From Eleginops maclovinus (taxonomy: Eukaryota; Chordata; Actinopteri; Perciformes; Eleginopidae): a DNA stretch of 64,000 nt. The stretch is taken from assembly GCF_036324505.1 (NCBI RefSeq), contig NC_086352.1:9814001-9878000 (forward strand), written 5' to 3'. The position numbers and the translations under genes are program-made. This document shows, piece by piece, positions 40,085 to 50,699 of the stretch. Under the pieces are notes generated by a model. The model had not been told where the DNA came from, ran no database searches, and worked only from the letters and a program-made list of their open reading frames with translations. Position 1 is the stretch's first letter. Every line of letters starts with the position of its first letter.

Positions 40085-40256
40085 AGCAGAGGTTCTCAAT
40101 CCTGGACGTCAGGAGCCAGGGCCCTGCTGGGTTTCATTTTAACCATCCAACAGGGAGACAAGTGAGACACCACCCAGGTGAATGCTATTTACTACTTCGG
40201 AGGGTAGCAAACCAACAGAGCTGTGATCCCTGAGGACTGAGAATCGATGCTCTAGG
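40085..40256. mobile_element. Short MITE-like element with imperfect terminal inverted repeats, possibly hAT-type
   Basis: The left end reads CAGAGGTTCTCAATCCTGG. The reverse complement of the right end reads CTAGAGCATCGATTCTCAGT then CCTCAGGG. Aligning TTCTCAATCCT with TTCTCAGTCCT shows the inverted relationship. The interior, with GGGCCCTGCTGGGTTTCATT and AACCAACAGAGCTGTGATCC, matches a short repeat I recognise from fish and other vertebrates that is usually placed with hAT-like elements. I could not define an 8-bp target duplication with certainty. No protein is encoded. Confidence 0.6.
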
Positions 40257-40259
40257 GAC

Positions 40260-42590
40260 TGTGCTCCAATGGTCTACTTTATTAAATACTTTTATATGTT
40301 ATAGATTGGAGCAATTCTAACCATAAATACTTACTATAATTCCAAATATGACATGCATTTTAGACAAAAAAATGTTTTGCTTTGAGTCATAACTGTAGCT
40401 TTATTGTTTTGAGCAGGAGAATTGGTTTTAATGTATTGCTTTTGGATACTCATAAGATGCCATAGATCCCATGTAATGTCAAAACCTATAAGGTATAACA
40501 ATAATAGTAATATTTAGAAAGTTCTTAGCCCTCTGTCATCAATAGTATTCATATTTTTCTTCATGTTTTATGCTCGTCTAATTCATGAAATACTTTATAT
40601 TTTTTATGACATGTTTAAGAGACCTTTGAATCATACTTTATTAATAACATGCTATACATCAATTGCACTTGAACTTTAACATTCTGTCATCAAAGGTTAT
40701 CTTCATATATAAGTCAAGTAAGTCAGTTTTGATCCGTCTGCATGTTTTTTGTTTGTCTTCAGCATAGCTTGTAAGCTCCCTGGTATTTTCAAACCTCGCC
40801 TGCTTTATTTAGAAGGACAATCTGGAAAGAAAATGGAAGTTTGGTCAGGTGCTCGGATCAAAGGCATATTTGGGTAAATAATTTAAAAGATAGCAGCATG
40901 CTGGAATGCAACACGCAGCAGCCTTTAGAGGGTTGCACAATATAAAAAAAACAAACGTGCCGCTCTTTCTCCCCCTCACAAAGACAACGTGAGCAGATGG
41001 AGGGAATAAGAACAAGGGAATAAAGCAGTGCAGTTTGCCTTGTGTCACTGTCCCTGGTGCTGAATCAGTGCTGCCATTCAGTGCCATTTAAAAAGCTTGT
41101 TGGAGCTTCAGTTTTTAACATGTTTGCACTCGAAATTGTCCCACCCCTCTCCAGCTATCCATCTCCAAACTGGTCCGTCTATTACTCCACCCAGGGAATG
41201 ATGCATTCAACGCCACCCTTCAGAATAGTTGTGTTATTCATGCAAGAGAGCATGTGCCCCCCCCCCCCACCCTCCCGTGTTGCATTACTCGCACCCAGAA
41301 AGGTCTAATTAGTGCAGATGGGAATATAATGTCAATACAACGGCAGTGCAGCTCACACTGATATGAGTAATTACGCTTGATATGAGGGCATTTTTGTGGA
41401 TAATATCATGTATCAATGATTGATTGTATGTGGCAAGTTTTGTATGAGAATCGTTAATCGGGGGGTGAACGCTAGCATGCAAAGGAGTAGGATCTCCCCT
41501 GTTTAACGGTCTTCGAGCAACACATGGAGTCCCTGACACCTCCAGAGGAGTCGTTCTGTAACTGAGCATGACCTCTGATCCCCTTGTGGATTTGGGCGAG
41601 CAAACGCGCTATCAGAAGAGAATCACAAAAAACTGCATGTCCAGTGAAGTGCATTATGCTTAACCTCTGTTAGGTCAGAATTAATTGGCTAATAAGAAGA
41701 TGTAATTAAATACTAGTGATTATTTTTGTTCTGTTGATTTTGCTAATGAGCAGAAAACAGCAGCCTCACACACAAATGTATAAAGTATGGAGTTCTACAA
41801 GCCTATATCTACCTATATATCCATATATATATCTATCTACATCTACTGTATATGCATAAGAACTAAGAGTAACTACTCAGTTAAAAATATCGTATTTAAC
41901 TGATTAAAAGCATGGTTGTCGTGAAAGATTCAACGAAGCAGCATCTCCCATGAGTCTGTAATTGAGCCGCCCAGTTTCTTTTCCCCCCTGATACCAATTC
42001 AAATTTGACATTTGAATGCCTTCAGTGAGTAACTTAGTGTTTATGGTATCAAAGGAATCTTATCCACTGCAAATAAAAACAGGGTGGCCGCCTTTTCTCA
42101 GAAATACCTTACAGTATGATAAGCTCATAGTCTATTGTGGGGGGTTACTCCGGTGGGAAGTGTCACAATGTACCTCATAAACATTTTTGGTCACTGGGTA
42201 GTTGAGGAGTCAGCTTTGATGGATTATCTGCTGTTCACTTTGCAGGTTTTTGAGTGTGTTTTTGTGTGTGTTCACCCTGATGCCTGTCAGAGTGAATGAT
42301 CTTCGGGGATAGTTTTATTCTGAGAGCAACTAACAGTAACATCTGGCTCTGCATTGGCTTTGTTATGAATATTTATTTATTTTCTATTTAATCATGTCTT
42401 TGTAGACCCTCTCAAAAACTCCTGTGGAGTTTTTGTCTCTGAATGGGGATCTAAAAACACAACAAGTCTCCCTTGTCAATACCATCAGGGCCATTCTTTC
42501 CCACAAAGACATCACTGATTTAGCTTCAGCGCTTCTTATTGCCTTTGTGATTTTTTTGTTTCCTTGTTTTTGTCATTTCTCCACGGGATA
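40260..42590. other. Intergenic DNA without recognisable genes
   Basis: Mostly AT-rich unique-looking sequence. It includes a TA-rich patch at 41800-41860 (alternating ATAT and ATCTA words) and a run of 12 C at 41257-41268. No splice-flanked coding segments or RNA gene hallmarks were visible by eye. Confidence 0.5.
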
Positions 42591-42593
42591 GTT

Positions 42594-42908
42594 TTACTGC
42601 ACAGCTGCGAAGTCTTGGAATTTGCCTGGCAGGAGAATATGCAGGTACTGCATGATCTCTTCAATTATGCCTGTCTGTAAGCATCCTCTTTGTTCGAACA
42701 CAGGCGAGCGTATCAGAAAGGTTGACAGCGTTCTTCTTCTTGCCTGTGCAACGCGCAGCACCTGGATGGTTGAACAGGGCACCTCTGCCAATTGCACTAA
42801 AAAAGACAAAAGAGCAGTCAGAAGAGTTCCAGCTGTGTCTGTGAAGTGGGTATGAACTTGCAAGAAGAACAAAAAGGGAGGAAGAAGTCCCTCAAGGATC
42901 TCGCACAC
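42594..42908 (-). other. Unassigned 104-codon open frame, probably not a gene
   Basis: This is one of the longer frames in the window that owes nothing to a microsatellite or low-complexity tract. It has a normal-looking residue mix, with a hydrophobic segment near the N-terminus (LLPPFLFFL) and a basic middle (VAQARRRTLS). I recognise no domain or family. There is no obvious TATA or poly(A) context, and an antisense frame of 77 codons overlaps it. Chance is the simplest explanation, but the segment could also reflect a conserved non-coding element. Confidence 0.2.
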
Positions 42909-43632
42909 CTAGAGACACATTTCCTTCAATTTATTTTTCTTATTATTTCTGGATGGAAACTGTGTTGGCCCATTAGCAATGAGCAAGGATTTTCTCTCAG
43001 AAGTCCCACTAAAATTGAAATCAGGTGGGGGTGTGAACACTGTAAATGTGTCAGCAAAATCATTTCCACATTAATGCCCAACAATATTTACTCTGAATAT
43101 TTCACACGGTACAGTTGCTGTTTTCCAGCCCTGAGTGACTGCAATTTCTGTTTTTATTACCGAAATTATTCACACCGCTGTCAAGGTGACTTGTCGGAAT
43201 GTCACAGACACACCACTTGAAACCGGTACCCAAAAAAAAAAGACCCTTGAAGAAGCAAAATCAGTGACATAAGTCATGCATTGTGCATAACAGGATGGTG
43301 TCATGCACAGTTCCTTTATACTGTGTGTTCATTATCCCATTAAACTGGATATATGGAGTGGGCCAGGTGGAACGTTGTCATGCATGAACATTTTTCACTG
43401 TCTGTTTTGTAGAGTGAGTCCAAAAGGAGAGCAACCATTGATATTCATGGCACAGCCAGTATGAGGTGTGACAGTATTTTTTGTGAATCTGTGAGTGTAT
43501 ATGGTAATACCAGAGCAGCCTCAAACCTCAACTGCTGTCTCTCCCTGAAGGAGGGGTACACTATCCCCCATCCCCCTCCAAAACAGGCTCTGCAAGATAA
43601 AGAACCACTCACTCAGAAGGTGTCAGTTTCTC

Positions 43633-44068
43633 TTAAAGGGGCCCTTTATGGTTTTTTTTAGATTTCCCTTTCCTGTAGGGTGTTAAATAGGTTTTTGTGC
43701 ATGTAAATGGTCTGCAACGGCAAAAATCCTACAGTTCTCTATAACACCCTCCCAACCTGCCTGAAATTACTCAATTGGACTCCTTTGTTTACTTCTGTAA
43801 CATAATGACATCACTATTGCTTTTATCGGATGGCAGTCCAACACATTGTACGTGATAGGCTAAAAGGTGGGACGTCTCTAAGCTGTTGACCTATCACAAC
43901 AGAGCCGGCCAACTAACCAATCGGAGTAGACTGGGCTCTGGTTTCAGACAGAGGGTGAAAAGAGGTGCTGCATCACAGGCAGTATGAGAAAAATAAAGAG
44001 CTTTTGGAACATTAAAGCAAGGAGACACAAAATAGAAATATCACGCTGAAAATGAGCAGAATAGAGCC
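43633..44068 (+). mobile_element. Dispersed non-autonomous element, family A, copy 2 (near full length)
   Basis: Collinear with 7813-8180. It starts TTAAAGGGGCCCTTTATGG and ends GAAAATGAGCAGAATAGAGC, whose reverse complement (GCTCTATTCTGCTCATTTTC) resembles the start, as expected for imperfect terminal inverted repeats. The interior includes GACTGGGCTCTGGTTTCAGA and CAGGCAGTATGAGAAAAATA, which I recognise from a very common teleost repeat. Length is about 436 bp and it is non-coding. It is probably a non-autonomous DNA transposon. Confidence 0.75.
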
Positions 44069-44099
44069 TCACAACGTTTTGTGCTGTGGGGGGTTTTGA

Positions 44100-45840
44100 T
44101 TTAGCTGTGATCAATGTAATTTTTCTAAATGAAGTTGCACATTTCATAATGGTGGATTAGATCTCTTTTCTATATGACTGATGTTTCGTTTCTACTGCAG
44201 TTTGTATTCTACTGAATGATAAGCAGGCACCTCGCTGTATGTTTAAGTTCACTCCTGACGCAAGATAGGGAATAAATGAGAAGAAAAACGAAGAAGAGGT
44301 CAGGGAGACCACAGTGACTCATCTGCTTTCTGGCGGCTAATGAATCCCAGAATACTCTGTGCAGGCCACCGAGTACAGTCACACACATAACTTCAGCGTG
44401 TGTATGCAGTATTTAGCTGCATAAAGTGTGCATGGATCTGTGTTGTGTTTCCATTGTGTGTTGAACAACTTACCACCATTATCATCACTGCTATTGAGGC
44501 TACCAAATGTATGCAGAGTAGGCAGTATCTCACTGATTGAATGCAAGTCTGTTTTTTGCCCATCATCATTTCTATACTTTTTGTACAACTGTTTTAATGT
44601 CATGGCTAGTTTATCTACTTTCCAAGCAAACGATGCAGTGCAATCTGTGTGGTATGCTCTTAAAATACATATTTTGTGATCTTTTGCATTGCATCGTACA
44701 TAAAGTCAATTTGTCCTTGTGCTATTGTAGCTTCAGTATGCACTGTGGAGCTCTGTAAGTTGTCAATGTCTCTGCACCGATGTCACAAAGACAAATCCCT
44801 GTACATTTCTTTTGCAGTCTATATCTAAAAAAAACACTTTCTTTGTGTTACCATGAAAGCACAGGGGCACACTCTTTATTGGCATTTCACTAAGCTAATC
44901 TTTCAATCATGCTTCCTCACAATTAGATTTTTTATTGTGTCATGATGATTATGAACAGATAACTGATACTCATTTCCATAATGTTAATGGTTTCTATGCT
45001 TTCAGGGGCCCCTTCCTTAGCTAGGTACTAAATATGCTGATTTGAAATCCAAGGACACTGCGGTCCATCTACATTTCACTCTGCTTTGATTTTATATATA
45101 CGAAAAAACATCTGTCAAACCATGCTACTGCAAATTGAAACAGCAATTTCATTCAGATGTTTTCAGACGCTGATGACATGCGCTGATGTTGTCGGTAATG
45201 ACAAGCTCAGAGGGGTGTTTATTTTAAAGGCACTTATGACTACAGCTATGAAAAGTCTTCTCTTTCCAAGCTGTTGAAATACCAATAACTTTTATAGTCT
45301 GTAGTCATTATGTTTTTCCTTTGCCGGGTCTATAAAATGAAATCATTTCTAATCCTCTCGTGTATATCTATTCAAATAAAGGTCACTGCAGGTACCAGTA
45401 GTCATCACATTTATTCTGTTCCATTAACATGTTTTACACATTCACACAATATTGAATCGCTCTTCATTTAGCACCTCCTTTAGCCAAGTGACTGTTTCAT
45501 ATATGAATGCGACGTGATGTGAATCTGCACACATTACAAAGAGTCCTTAACGTTTTCTGACAAAATAAGAAGAATAAGGCTCATTCTCAGCCCTGACTTG
45601 TTGAAAACTTCTCTTTAGTTTCCTGAAACCTCCAAGTATAATCCACACTGAGCCATGACTGATCCACAGTGATGCATATATTATGTAAGAGGGCTTATCA
45701 GGTATTTGAAAGCATTGAAATAGAGAAGCATTATGTGCAATTTTTTGTACAGGATACTGCTCCTATGGTTCACTATCAGCTGCATCAGTTATACTGTTTT
45801 TGAATCTGGTATTTATATCTTTACACCAAAATGCACAAAA
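44100..45840. other. Intergenic DNA without recognisable genes
   Basis: AT-rich unique-looking sequence with only short chance frames. Nothing repetitive or RNA-like stood out. Confidence 0.5.
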
Positions 45841-45850
45841 GATTGAATAA

Positions 45851-46410
45851 TCTGAAAGGAAAAGTGTGACTTTTTTGAAAATGCATGTATTATTTTCTTG
45901 CTGATCACTTTCATATCTGTAAACACGAAGCTGAGCCAGCAGCCTGTTAGCTTATTAGCACAAAAACTAGAAAGAGCTAGCCTAGCTCTTTCATAAAGGT
46001 AACAAAACACGCTTACTAATCAATGTTGTTTTTGTTTATTCAACATTTAAAAACTAAAAGTTGTGGCTTTAAGCAGGCTTTTGTGCAAACTAACCAAAAC
46101 AACAACACTCCAGGTATTGACTGATCCTGTTCAAAGAAAACCCCGCAACTTGTTTATTACATTTTGGTATTTGTGCCCATAAAAAAGAGATATGTGGTAA
46201 TTAATTAGTTCTGGAAGTGCTGGTTGGCAGATTTTGTTACCTTTGGCCGAGCTAAGCTAGCTGTTTCCAATGTTTCTGCTAAGCTAATTGGCTGCTTGCT
46301 CCAACTTTATATTTACTGTACAGACGTGAGTGTGGCATGGATTTTCCCATCAAATGCTTTACAAGAAAATCAACTAGGCCATCCCCAATATGTTAGCTAT
46401 CCCTTCAATG
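45851..46410. mobile_element. MITE-like element of about 560 bp with long imperfect terminal inverted repeats
   Basis: The left end, TCTGAAAGGAAAAGTGTGAC then TTTTTTGAAAATGC and ATTTTCTTGC, pairs with the reverse complement of the right end, CATTGAAGGGATAGCTAACA then TATTGGGGATGG and GATTTTCTTG, over about 50 bp. Inside are recurring GCTAGC, TAGCTTA and GCTAAGCTAG motifs, an AAAGGTAACAAAACACGC block and TACTGTACAGACGTGAGTGT. This arrangement matches an interspersed repeat frequent in percomorph fish. It has no coding capacity and is considerably diverged, so it is probably old. Confidence 0.65.
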
Positions 46411-46732
46411 CAAGTTAAAGAACCAGGCTTCTCCGATTTTTCAAGTTCTTACAAATCTCCCCCTCCCTCCCCCTCTTCTTTTGACTCTTTTCCCGAAGTC
46501 TGCTCTCCTGGGTAACCTCAGGGATAGCCTGAGGATTTATTTCCATTTCATCATCCCTTGACCTGAGCGTCCCCACTCACCGGTCAGCTTCAATCGCCAT
46601 TCATATTGCAAAAAACCTTTACACCGTATTCTGCTGAGGCACGGTCTTTGTTAGCTCGCTGCATGTAATTGTCCTACAATGGTCTCTCCTAAACCAAAGC
46701 GTGTGTTTTTTACTTTCTGTGCATGTAAGCCC

Positions 46733-46884
<152 letters not shown>

Positions 46885-46899
46885 CAACTTAGAGATAAA

Positions 46900-49080
46900 A
46901 GAACTAGGTCAGCTCATCAAAGTAAGGCCATGAAGCAATACAAGTTCTGAGTGGCTTTGATATGTTTTACATCAAAATGATACACTACAATGATACAGTA
47001 AACCCTCAGTGTCTTTACTAAAGAGATAAATGAAAAGAATAACCGTGTTAAAATACTACACACAGTACACTGTAACTTTTAAGTGTTTTAAAAAGTTTTA
47101 TGAACTTCTTGCTGCAGATGCTGCTGTCAAACAGCCCTAGGTACTTTTTCTATCCATATCAGCAGAATCTAGGTTGACAAAAAAGTAACATGAGTTGTTG
47201 CAACAACAGCCTTAGGGAAGGGGTTTTGGAGGGGAGGGTGTGTGTGCATGTATGAACACCACATATTCATACACTGGTATTAACACCACTGAACTGTACG
47301 GTAGCATTGCATGTTTTCTGCTAGACTCTTGACCGCAATACTTTCATTCGTAGCAAGAACTTGCATCCCTCTCTGAACACCATATTTTTAGATGACGTCT
47401 GTGGAAGCCTACCACTGGATAGCCCTTGTTTTAAATGTTTGATTGTATCAGATGTCAGAATTACAAGCATCAAAAAACTACAAAGCTGCAGAGTCATAGT
47501 AAACAAACACACCGATTTGCAATTAAAGCAGATCATCTGAAGGGCTATTACTTGGTTGTTAATGGAAATTTGAATTATTCAGCAATGCAAAAAGTCCCCA
47601 CTTCCAAGAGAGTTCAACAAGTGGTGAGCACTTCAGATCTCCTTCTATAAAAGTTGTTGTGCTTGAAATAGGTCTTTGGTATCTGCAAGGTTAATATATT
47701 GTGTTCTACAAGACAAAATATGTCAGTAAAAACCCCAGAAGTGAAATAAAGGCGGTTGCTAACAAAAGGCTAAACTAAACTACATCCTCTTGTTAGTTTG
47801 TTTAAATCTTATAGTAAACATGTGTTTGCTACGGAGCTTATTTCCTGCAATAATCCAAAAGCAAATAGACAAATTCATCTTGCTTTTCGTTGACCAGTGC
47901 AATGCTAATTAGACAGTTTTAGAAACTTTTAAATGAAGGGAGGTGAATCCACACCACCACCACAAGTAATGATGTTCCTTATGTCCCCAAAAGACATGCC
48001 CATGCAGAATCTCCTGCACATGTGAAATTTACCTCTTACATTTCTGAGTGTCAAACGAGGACATGGTGGTCCCTCACGCTGTGCAGCTCCACAGAAAGAG
48101 CACAGTGAAGCTTACACAGCACTCAGCAATTGTCAGGCTCGATGCCACGCATTTCTCCAACAGCTTGCACTCTGTTTCCATCAGATGTAACACACAGTCT
48201 GGCACTGCAGCCAGTCAAACCTCGTTAGTTGCTTTAGCCCCTGTTTACAGAGACTGGGCATTTTGTCATGTTGGATTTTGTTCATCTTATATACGGTAGG
48301 GATTGTTTGATCAAGGAGGGAAGTTAGGTTTGTTTTTTGCTGTAGGCTGCTTCAACAGCTTGAGGTGAGCTGATCTAGATCCCCCCCTCGACAGCACCAG
48401 AAACACACATTGTTAATGGGCGTCTTTATGGCACCACAGAGTTGTCATCACAGTCTGTTTTTACTTTAGCGGAGGCCCGGCAGGATCAGCAGAGTGGCAT
48501 TTGAAGCTCACGCCGTTGACTCACAAACAGCGCTGCTTCACAGAGCCTACATAACTAGTTCACAAGCTGTTCTGTCGCACATGTTGCCTTCCATCACGCC
48601 GCTTTGAGAGACTGAAATAAAGTAACGTGTTCCCTCCTAAATCTATTTTTCATTAGCTTTAAGCTATGTGTTGTGCAAGCTGTTTGATTTCAGCCGTGCC
48701 GCCTTTAGAGCTTTGGCTCAACACATCAAAACTCCTACATCTCCTTGCAGCTCCTAAAACCTGTAGAGGATCCTTTTCTTGTTTTTTCAGGCCAGAAATA
48801 GGAAACACAGTGTAGATACAGGCAAACACATATGCCAAAGAGGCAATTTGATGAAACATTTGCATATTTTAGTTCACAGCTTCAACAAAGGAAAAGAAAC
48901 CAGAGTGTTGTGTGTTTGAAAACATGTACACTGTCATGTTAGTGAGCAGGGAGAAGAAGAAAAAGGATGACAATAACATAATATTATTTCACCTTCCTGC
49001 ACCTGTAGCTGTCGTTGCACTTTACTGAATCCTTTTCAATTTCCCCTCCGGGCTTTCTATGTCTAAGGCACAGTGTGCAC
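46900..49080. other. Intergenic DNA without recognisable genes
   Basis: The segment 47690-47860 has wording (GGTTGCTAACAAAAGGCTAA) reminiscent of fish interspersed repeats but too diverged to call. The rest is unique-looking. Confidence 0.4.
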
Positions 49081-49287
<207 letters not shown>

Positions 49288-50006
49288 TCTATATGATTCA
49301 CACACCAGCCTGAGAATGTGTCGAAGACCACCTCTCTTAAGATGTCTGAGGACCTCAGGGGCTCAATATAATATAGTTGTTTTCTACTTATTTTCTAAGA
49401 ATGTTCCAATCCCGACGGTGTGCTTCCATCTAGCATAATGCTCTTTATTGTGCTGGAAGGACAGGATATATTTGTTTTGCCGTCTAAAGGATGTATTTTC
49501 TGTCTCTAAGCACTGAGGGCTGTACATTGAATACTGTAGAACTGCAGCGCGTATGACTGCGACATGATTCAGTTCATACACTTTTTATATATCGTACTTT
49601 AATGTTTTTCTTTCTGTATCTTGTAACCCTGATGAAGACTGCCACGCGTAAACACACTGGATTATTATTTAACTCCATTTGTCACCAAAGTGTTTTCAGA
49701 ATCACTTATTGCTCTCATAGTTCTCATATCCAAGCACTCGTTTTCCTAGACAATTTGTTCCATTGAGTGTTTCATAAACCAATCAGCTCATGTTGACCTT
49801 AGGCTAAAACGACATTAGAAATAGCATTTAGTTACAATTATGTTTCTTGAGTGGAAACAGTTAGCAGTTATTATTTTGTTGAGCGAGCAATCTGTATACA
49901 GCAATCTGCTGTGTATTATTTCAGTCAGGCTGCAGCTGCCTTGAACTTTTGCACTGCTATTCATTTAGCCATGAATTTCACCTATTCATCTTCTCAAAGA
50001 GGCAAT

Positions 50007-50036
50007 TTTATTTATTTATTTATCTATTTATTTATA
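50007..50036 (+). repeat. (TTTA)n tetranucleotide repeat
   Basis: About seven TTTA units, one of them changed to TCTA. Reads as Leu-Phe-Ile-Tyr in a chance frame. Confidence 0.9.
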
Positions 50037-50460
50037 TACTGTACCTGCAGCCAAGAGTGCAGTGAATACTTAAAACCAAAACAGTGCAAATGGCAGAGAT
50101 GGGGGTTTTGGATACCTTTAGTTTACATGTTATAAAAAGTTACAAAATAAACAGAATTCATATTTTCAATTAAAGTAACATTAATCCAAACACTATACGG
50201 CTGTTATACTAATGGTTTGATCCTTTGGTCAGATACCTAACCCTAAATTGCTGAGGTAAGCATGTCTAGAGTGTTTAAGTATGAAAACTGTGCCAACTAA
50301 AAAGTACCAGATAATGTTGGATATATGCAGTGGTTATTAAAATCAAACTATAAATATTATGGTCTTAAAATACTCCATTACAAGTAGAAAATCCCATGAT
50401 CAAAATGTCACTTAGAATAGAAGTATTATAAGTAAAATGCACTCAAGTGTCCAAAATAAA

Positions 50461-50473
50461 AGTATGCTCTTTT
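50461..50473 (+). repeat. Left target-site duplication of the SINE insertion
   Basis: AGTATGCTCTTTT, repeated exactly at 50653-50665 on the other side of the SINE. Confidence 0.9.
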
Positions 50474-50652
50474 TTTAAGATATTTTTTGGGGGGATTTTT
50501 GCCTTTAATCGGATAGAACAGTGGAGAGTGACAGGAAAGTGGGAGAGAGAGTTGGGGTGGGATACGGAAAGGAACACGGGTCGGGAATCGAACACGGGTC
50601 GCCGGCGTACGGTGCAGGTGCCCCAGCCAGTTGCGCCACAGCCGGGGCCAGG
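50474..50652 (-). mobile_element. tRNA-derived SINE, about 179 bp, minus orientation
   Basis: On the minus strand the element starts GGCCCCGGCTGTGGCGCAAC, which contains a polymerase III box A-like TGGCGCAACTGGCTGGGG (within 50640-50621). Box B-like GTTCGATTCCC follows at 50593-50583, about 30 nt on. A pyrimidine-rich body and an A/T-rich tail at the 50474 end follow. Both flanks carry the identical 13-bp AGTATGCTCTTTT. The exact duplication and recognisable boxes suggest a fairly young copy. It would be transcribed by polymerase III and mobilised by a partner LINE. Frames of 90 and 133 codons overlapping it are not genes. Confidence 0.88.
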
Positions 50653-50665
50653 AGTATGCTCTTTT
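50653..50665 (+). repeat. Right target-site duplication of the SINE insertion
   Basis: AGTATGCTCTTTT, identical to 50461-50473. Confidence 0.9.
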
Positions 50666-50699
50666 GATAGTCATTTTATCACAGAATATTACAGGATAT

